A stretch of 10,050 nt of DNA from contig JABIRQ010000341.1 of NCBI GenBank assembly GCA_018699755.1, positions 1 through 10,050 of the forward strand, read 5' to 3'. The stretch comes from Rhodospirillaceae bacterium (GTDB lineage: Bacteria > Pseudomonadota > Alphaproteobacteria > CADEGL01). Shown here piece by piece: positions 6,028-10,050 of the stretch. How positions within the stretch are numbered: position 1 is the stretch's first letter; every line of letters starts with the position of its first letter. Both the position numbers and the translations under genes were made by a program. The notes beneath the pieces were generated by a model that was given only the letters and a program-made list of their open reading frames with translations, was not told the origin of the DNA and searched no databases.

Positions 6028-6599
6028 GAGGATTGGCCGCAGCGCTCCTCGTTCTCACCGCGGTTCTGGCTTGGCCCGCCTCGTCCGGGGAGGCGATCGA
6101 GGACACGCGTTGGATCGTCGATTTCGACGGCGCAGTCGAGGGCGCCGAGGGATGCCGCATCACCGCGGACGCCACCAACGCGGCCCTGCGCGCGGCGCGG
6201 GCCGAGGTAGGCAAGGACCCCAAGATCGGCTGGGACACCTTGCGCGCGATCATGCGCAACACGGTGCGGGTCAAGCTGCTGGAGGTCGCGACGGGCGAAT
6301 TCGAGCTGCTGATCGTGGTGGTGGCGGGCATGGAGCTGGACGAGGCCATGGCCCTTTCGGTCGACGATTCGACCGTCCATCGATTCGCGCCCGGGGCCTG
6401 CAAGGACATCAAAAAAGGCGTGACCGGCTGCCGCGCCGATGCGGAGGCGGCCGGGCCGATCCTCGATGCGCTCGCGGTCGGGGAGCGCCTCACGATCGAC
6501 TACACCGTGCGCGGGGATGCGGCGTCGAATGCGATCCATGCCGGCTTGCCGGCCCTGCCCGCCGCCCTGGCCCGTTGCCGCGCGGGCGAGACAGGGTAA
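6024..6599 (+). CDS. Predicted exported protein, TTG start, overlapping the Rieske gene
   Basis: This 191-residue product was placed by a TTG at 6024 that overlaps the TGA of the oxygenase gene (TTGA). Reading from there gives a textbook signal peptide, MRGLAAALLVLTAVLAWP then ASSGEA, with likely cleavage after residue 24. The frame is also open far upstream inside the oxygenase gene, but that part is antisense-like arginine/glycine-rich shadow. A TTG at 6033 would give a shorter leader lacking the arginine. The mature part has four cysteines (EGCRIT, GACKDI, TGCRAD, LARCRAG), enough for two disulfides in the periplasm. I recognise no domain. Overlap suggests translational coupling to the oxygenase, which is odd because that enzyme should be cytoplasmic. 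The dioxygenase gene follows after 35 bases. Confidence 0.7.
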   Translation: MRGLAAALLVLTAVLAWPASSGEAIEDTRWIVDFDGAVEGAEGCRITADATNAALRAARAEVGKDPKIGWDTLRAIMRNTVRVKLLEVATGEFELLIVVVAGMELDEAMALSVDDSTVHRFAPGACKDIKKGVTGCRADAEAAGPILDALAVGERLTIDYTVRGDAASNAIHAGLPALPAALARCRAGETG

Positions 6600-6634
6600 G
6601 GTCAAGGTTTGGTCAACCATTCGGGGAGGGTGGC

Positions 6635-7486
6635 ATGGCGACCAGTTTGACCGATCGGCAGATCGCGGACTTCCGGGAGCGGGGCTTCCTCGCGCCCGTC
6701 CGTGCACTAAGCGAAGCCGAGGCGGCCGCCTATCGCGACCGCTATGACGGTTTCTGCGCCCGCTGGCCCGACCATGCGACCAAGATCAAGGCCAAGGCCC
6801 ATATCCTGTGCCCCTGGGTCGCGGAGATCGCGCGCCATCCCGGCGTGCTCGATGCCTTCGAGGGATTGCTCGGCGCCGATATCCAGTGTTTCAACACGGG
6901 CTTCCGCGTGAAGCGGCCGGAGCGGCCGACCCATGCCGGATGGCACCAGGACAGCCACTACAGCCGGATCGAGCCGCTGATGGTCATCGGCGCGCTGGCC
7001 CTCTCGCCCATCGCGGTCGAGAACGGTTGTCTGAAGGTGATTCCGGGCTCGCATCGCTGGGGCCCGATGAATCATGTCGATTCGGACGATCCCGCCTCGA
7101 TCCTTTCGCGCGGCCAGTCCATCACCGACCCCTTCGACGAGGAGGCCGCCGTGCCGCTCGTCCTGCAGCCGGGCGAGATCGGCTTTTTCGACTACCGCAT
7201 CGTCCATGGCTCGGGGACGAATGCCTCGGCCGAACCGCGCGTCATGCTGCTGATCGAAATGATGGCCGCTTCGGCGCGCCATGCGACGGCCCGGGAATCG
7301 GCACTGCTCGTTCGGGGCGAGGACCGGTTCGGGCATTTCGAGGCCGACGAGACGGGCCATGGTGAAGCCACGCCGGAAGCCCTCGACGCCTGGCGGCGCG
7401 CGGTGGCCTTCCGCGCGGGCAATCTCTATTCCGGGGCCACCGTGGCCGCGAACGTATCCTATGGCGGCGCGCGCGAAGCTGTGTAG
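6635..7486 (+). CDS. Phytanoyl-CoA dioxygenase (PhyH) family Fe(II)/2-oxoglutarate oxygenase
   Basis: The 283-residue protein has the full metal triad of the PhyH family: His104 and Asp106 in GWHQDSHYS, and His191 in RIVHGSGTN. Arg202 (AEPR) is positioned to bind the 2-oxoglutarate carboxylate. The segment IAVENGCLKVIPGSHRWGP is a hallmark of this family. Such enzymes hydroxylate, demethylate or halogenate small molecules using O2 and 2-oxoglutarate; an unmodified Asp in HxD argues against a halogenase, which usually has Ala or Gly there. The substrate is not evident, but the presence of a Rieske oxygenase two genes upstream suggests sequential oxidations in one pathway. The frame is open upstream to 5957 as a shadow of other genes; the ATG at 6635 is chosen because GGGGAGGG precedes it and LTDRQIADFRERGFL is the typical family N-terminus. 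The ASCH gene starts 13 bases after its stop. Confidence 0.9.
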   Translation: MATSLTDRQIADFRERGFLAPVRALSEAEAAAYRDRYDGFCARWPDHATKIKAKAHILCPWVAEIARHPGVLDAFEGLLGADIQCFNTGFRVKRPERPTHAGWHQDSHYSRIEPLMVIGALALSPIAVENGCLKVIPGSHRWGPMNHVDSDDPASILSRGQSITDPFDEEAAVPLVLQPGEIGFFDYRIVHGSGTNASAEPRVMLLIEMMAASARHATARESALLVRGEDRFGHFEADETGHGEATPEALDAWRRAVAFRAGNLYSGATVAANVSYGGAREAV

Positions 7487-7499
7487 AGGAGACGAGATC

Positions 7500-7997
7500 A
7501 TGGCGAAACCGGCGGAACTTGAAGGGTACTGGGATCGCTATGCCGAGGAAGTGCGCGATTTCTGGGCGCGGGCCCGGGCGCGCCACGATATCCCCGATGG
7601 GGTCGAGCCCCATGTCTTTCCCTGGGGAGACGTCCCCGTCTTCGCCGATCTGATGCTGTTCCTGTTGCTGCAGGGCGGCAAGCGTTCGACCGCGCATCTG
7701 GAACTGGAGCATGAGGTGAGCGGCAAGCCGCCGCGCAAGGTGGGCAAGTACAGCCTCGTCCTAGACGGCTTCGGCCGGCCCGGCGCCGTCATCCGCACGA
7801 CCTCGGTCGAGATCAAGCCTTTCAAGGCGGTCGACAAGGCCTTCTGCGAAGCCGAGTCCGAGGGCGGCGGCAGCGTTCTCTATTGGAAACAGGGCCATTG
7901 GGCCTATTTCGAGGGGTTCTGCCGTCTGCACGGCCATGAGATGACCGAGGACACGCCCATGGTCTTCGAGTATTTCGAACTGGTCGAGCCGGGCTGA
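7500..7997 (+). CDS. ASCH-domain protein
   Basis: The 165-residue protein fits the ASCH superfamily, small beta-barrel proteins related to PUA domains and believed to bind RNA or nucleotides. The diagnostic order is visible: FPWGD (40-44), LLLQGGKRSTAHLELE (55-70) with the conserved GGKRST, then VGKYSLVLDGFGRPGAVIRTTSV (81-103), a WKQGHW segment (129-134) and the closing MVFEYFELVE. The ATG at 7500 lies eight bases after AGGAG. It is 13 bases downstream of the PhyH gene and so probably in the same transcript. ASCH proteins are sometimes proposed as regulators of translation or as amide hydrolases (YqfB type), but I cannot tell which applies here. A link to the oxidative pathway is only inferred from position. 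Confidence 0.85.
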   Translation: MAKPAELEGYWDRYAEEVRDFWARARARHDIPDGVEPHVFPWGDVPVFADLMLFLLLQGGKRSTAHLELEHEVSGKPPRKVGKYSLVLDGFGRPGAVIRTTSVEIKPFKAVDKAFCEAESEGGGSVLYWKQGHWAYFEGFCRLHGHEMTEDTPMVFEYFELVEPG

Positions 7998-8038
7998 GGC
8001 CGCGCTGGAGACGGGCTGCGCGCCGCCCCAAGACGCCC

Positions 8039-8044
8039 TAGAAT
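8039..8044 (+). promoter_or_regulatory. Possible -10 element inside a short inverted repeat before the tautomerase gene
   Basis: TAGAAT at 8039-8044 matches a -10 hexamer at five of six positions and sits within CCCTA-GAA-TAGGG (8036-8048), a 5-bp inverted repeat. No convincing -35 lies upstream. If active it would let the tautomerase gene be transcribed separately from the cluster, from which it is set off by 79 bases. Confidence 0.25.
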
Positions 8045-8076
8045 AGGGGAACGACCAACCAGGGAGGGGGCGCGCC

Positions 8077-8262
8077 ATGCCCGTCATCACCGTCGCATTG
8101 CTCGAAGGCCGCAGCGAGGACACCAAGGCCGAACTGGCCCGTGCCTTGACCGACGCCGTGGCCGATATCGCCGGCGCGCCCCGGGACGGCACGGTGGTGA
8201 TCTTTCAGGACTACGCCAAGGCCGACTGGGCGGAAAACGGCACGCTGCTGTCGCGCCCATGA
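8077..8262 (+). CDS. 4-oxalocrotonate tautomerase family protein
   Basis: At 61 codons this is the standard short 4-OT subunit, which assembles as a hexamer. After removal of Met the chain begins with Pro1 (PVITVALLEGRS), the catalytic base of the superfamily. Arg11 is conserved. Aligned by eye to classic 4-OT, the substrate-binding Arg39 is replaced by Val and Phe50 by Trp, as in some divergent members, so activity on 2-hydroxymuconate is doubtful and the natural substrate may lack the second carboxylate. AGGGAGGGGG lies just upstream of the ATG. It follows the ASCH gene by 79 bases and may share its transcript or use a local promoter. A tautomerase fits a pathway that produces an enol intermediate, but that role is inference. 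Confidence 0.85.
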   Translation: MPVITVALLEGRSEDTKAELARALTDAVADIAGAPRDGTVVIFQDYAKADWAENGTLLSRP

Positions 8263-8325
8263 GGGTGCGACCGGCGCGCGTATCCCGGATTGGTATCGAG
8301 GTTTCCATCGGCCGCCCAATGAATC

Positions 8326-8329
8326 GGAG
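8326..8329 (+). promoter_or_regulatory. Ribosome binding site that sets the start of the exported protein at 8336
   Basis: GGAG lies six bases before the ATG at 8336 but directly abuts another in-frame ATG at 8330. The spacing makes 8336 the better start. Confidence 0.5.
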
Positions 8330-8335
8330 ATGTTC

Positions 8336-8815
8336 ATGATCGGAAAAACAACGGCTCCCTGGCGCGCCATGGCCGGGATGCTTTGTGTGGCGGTGCTGGT
8401 TCTCGCTTCCGGAGGCTTGGCAGGCGTGGCGCGCGCGCAGGGCGACAAGATGCCCGTCTATATGGGCGTCATGAAGAACGAGCTGGGCGACACGCTGGTC
8501 AAGTTCGTCTTCTCCGACATCGCCCAGCGCGGCCGTTTCGCTCCGCTTCAGGCATTTTCCATCCGGCCGAAGAACGGCAACTGCAATGTCGCGGGCACCG
8601 CGGATTTGAACCTGCCCGAGGAATACACGTCGTCGCCGGTCTACGATTCGGCCGCCGATGCCCAGGAAATCCCCTTCGAGACATTGCCGCAGTATCTGGC
8701 GAACCTGGTGGGCGCGGAAGTGGTCCGCAAAGACTATGCCGCCACGGACGAGGAGGCCCTTCCCTTCGCGCTCTGCACCCGGCAGGTCTGGAAAGAGATC
8801 GTCGGGGCCCAGTAG
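8336..8815 (+). CDS. Predicted exported protein of unknown function
   Basis: This 159-residue product has a Sec-type signal peptide: MIGKTTAPWR, a hydrophobic core to about residue 30, and VARA-QGD with likely cleavage after Ala34. The mature part is about 125 residues with two cysteines (NGNCNV and FALCTR) that could pair in the periplasm. I recognise no domain. The in-frame ATG at 8330 would add two residues but leaves no room for the ribosome site at 8326-8329. It follows the tautomerase gene by 73 bases and converges with the tetratricopeptide gene, with only 30 bases between the two stops and no clear intrinsic terminator there. It is the third small exported protein with paired cysteines in this window, but I see no sequence similarity among them. 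Confidence 0.75.
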   Translation: MIGKTTAPWRAMAGMLCVAVLVLASGGLAGVARAQGDKMPVYMGVMKNELGDTLVKFVFSDIAQRGRFAPLQAFSIRPKNGNCNVAGTADLNLPEEYTSSPVYDSAADAQEIPFETLPQYLANLVGAEVVRKDYAATDEEALPFALCTRQVWKEIVGAQ

Positions 8816-8845
8816 CGCTCGCCAAAGACGCTTGGGAGCTGCTCC

Positions 8846-10050
8846 TCAGGCGGCGCGCAGGGCCGCCACCCTTTTGCGCGCGTCTTCCGCGCCGGTCGGA
8901 TCGCCCAGGCCCTCGAGGGTGCGCGCCCAAGCGGCGCAGGTCCAAGGCCCGTCGGGGCGCCGGCCCCCGCGTTCCGACAAGAGGAGGCGCGCCGTCTCGA
9001 CCTCTCCGCCGCGAATCGCCGCCTCGATCAGCATGCGTTCCCAAACGTCGCGCTGGGCATGGCTGCCGCCCAGGCGGATCAGGCCGTAGCGTGCGGGCAT
9101 CAGCAACTCGACCACCCGGCCGAAGCGGCCGGCCCGGTATTCCAGGATGGCGCGGGCCAGGGGCACACCGATATCCGCAGTGACGGGCGATTCGGTCTGT
9201 TCGGGATAGGCCGCGGCATGGGCAGTCCAGGCGGCCAGATAGTGCTCGCCCTCCTCGTGCCGACCGGCGGCGGCCAGGCACATCACGTAATGGGCGTCGG
9301 CGAAGGCCAGGACATGATCGCTTTCCCGCGCGGCGGCCAGGTCGGCGAGTTCGTCCCAGCGATCCCCGATATCGGCGTCTTCGTCCTCCAGCCGCCAGAG
9401 CAGGGAGGCGGCGTTGGTGATGTCGAGATACTCCTCGCTGGGCTCGGCGCGGATTCGGCTGTCGTAGAGGTCGAACACCGCGTCCCGTTCGCCCAGCTCC
9501 AAGTGGAACAGCGACAGGTGCCACCAGACATGATTCTGGAAGGGGTTGGTGTCGGCCCAGGCCTCCGGCGCCCTGCGGACCCAGGCGACCCCCTCTCGCG
9601 CGCGGGCCTGCATTTCCAGGACATGGGCCACGCCGTGGACGGCCCAGAGGTCGCCGGGATTGCGCTCGACCGCTTCGCGCCCGGCCGCCTCGGCCGCGGT
9701 GTAGTCGCCTGCCTCTTCGCAGCCGAAGGCCTTCATGCCGAGGACATAGCCGTAGCCCGGCACGGTCTCATCCCAGGCCCAGAGCACCCGGTGGATCGAA
9801 TCGCGCAGATTGGCGTCGTCGCCCAGATAGAAATGCATGTAATGGGCGAGACGGAGGGCCAGGGCGTCGCGCGGATGGGCGGCCAGGATCGTTTCCCAGA
9901 CCTTCGCCGCGCCCGCGAAGTCGCCCGCGCACCAGGCGTCGAGGGCGGCGAGATGGGCGCGCTCGCGCTCGGTTGCGCCGCGCTCGCGAATCGATTCATG
10001 GGCCGACGTGGCCGCCGCGCGCGCCTTGCCGTCCAGGCGGCGTGTCGCGA
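8846..10050 (-). CDS. TTC38-like tetratricopeptide repeat protein (5' end beyond the window)
   Basis: The minus-strand frame is open from the stop at 8846 to the right edge, about 401 codons, so the true start lies outside; the internal Met at 9838 is not the start, since the codons before it continue the family pattern (KVWETILAAHPRDALALRLAHY). Hallmarks of the tetratricopeptide protein 38 group are present: FYLGDDANLRDSIHRVL, PGYGYVLGMKAFGCEEAG, WAVHGVAHVLEMQ, and NHVWWHLSLFHLELG. Alpha-helical TPR-like pairs fill the whole visible length. These proteins are alpha-solenoids; the histidine-rich, strongly conserved core suggests more than scaffolding, but no activity is established that I know of. 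Family members are usually near 450 residues, so roughly 50 residues are missing. It is convergent with the exported-protein gene and outside the dehydrogenase cluster. Confidence 0.88.
   Translation of the reverse strand, partial: ATRRLDGKARAAATSAHESIRERGATERERAHLAALDAWCAGDFAGAAKVWETILAAHPRDALALRLAHYMHFYLGDDANLRDSIHRVLWAWDETVPGYGYVLGMKAFGCEEAGDYTAAEAAGREAVERNPGDLWAVHGVAHVLEMQARAREGVAWVRRAPEAWADTNPFQNHVWWHLSLFHLELGERDAVFDLYDSRIRAEPSEEYLDITNAASLLWRLEDEDADIGDRWDELADLAAARESDHVLAFADAHYVMCLAAAGRHEEGEHYLAAWTAHAAAYPEQTESPVTADIGVPLARAILEYRAGRFGRVVELLMPARYGLIRLGGSHAQRDVWERMLIEAAIRGGEVETARLLLSERGGRRPDGPWTCAAWARTLEGLGDPTGAEDARKRVAALRAA

Noticed and set aside
6606..6618. Small inverted repeat GGTT-TGGTC-AACC before the PhyH gene
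   Set aside because: A four-base stem is expected by chance and has no conserved context.
5957..6634. N-terminal extension of the PhyH frame back to 5957
   Set aside because: The extra residues are Arg/Gly-rich and overlap two other genes. The family N-terminus and ribosome site point to the ATG at 6635.
8816..8845. Possible terminator between the convergent genes (GGAGC-T-GCTCC)
   Set aside because: The palindrome has a one-base centre, which cannot form a hairpin of that size, and no T-run follows.
1..10050. CRISPR array, transposase, tRNA, rRNA or integrase at the AT-rich junction
   Set aside because: I looked for regularly spaced repeats, tRNA cloverleaf features and recombinase frames and saw none. 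The junction has no visible direct-repeat attachment site within the window.

Overview
This is a GC-rich window (about two thirds G+C by eye over most of its length). Short Shine-Dalgarno-led, tightly packed genes and the protein families present suggest an alphaproteobacterium, probably near the Rhodospirillales; that assignment is an inference from style, not a search. The first ~310 bases differ sharply. They are very AT-rich and hold the start of an unidentified membrane protein gene that runs off the left edge, with its own promoter and ribosome binding site.

Layout. (1) 1-250, minus strand: 5' part of an AT-rich gene encoding a predicted membrane-anchored protein. (2) 315-1521, minus strand: an EutQ-like cupin gene followed by a MORN-repeat lipoprotein gene. 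(3) 1712-2305, plus strand: a predicted exported protein of unknown function. (4) 2345-7997, plus strand: a compact gene cluster behind a clear promoter and a 20-bp inverted-repeat operator. In order it encodes a TPP-dependent dehydrogenase E1 alpha, E1 beta, a free-standing lipoyl-domain protein, a Rieske-type mononuclear iron oxygenase, a small exported protein that overlaps the oxygenase stop codon and starts at TTG, a phytanoyl-CoA-type Fe(II)/2-oxoglutarate dioxygenase, and an ASCH-domain protein. (5) 8077-8815, plus strand: a 4-oxalocrotonate tautomerase-type protein and another small exported protein. (6) 8846 to the right edge, minus strand: a TTC38-like tetratricopeptide protein whose start lies outside the window.

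Working together. The central block looks like a catabolic operon. The Rieske enzyme carries Glu rather than Asp at the bridging position, as reported for carnitine monooxygenase CntA, so a quaternary or N-methylated amine is one possible class of substrate. The E1 pair plus a lipoyl carrier resembling the AcoC N-terminal domain would oxidatively cleave a 2-oxo acid or acetoin-like ketol. No E2 catalytic core, E3, Rieske reductase or regulator gene is in the window, so these would have to come from elsewhere. The substrate is not determined by the sequence.

The items most worth following up are the orphan lipoyl carrier in an E1/Rieske/PhyH cluster, the operator overlapping the promoter, the abrupt AT-rich boundary at the left, and the TTG-started exported protein coupled to the oxygenase.
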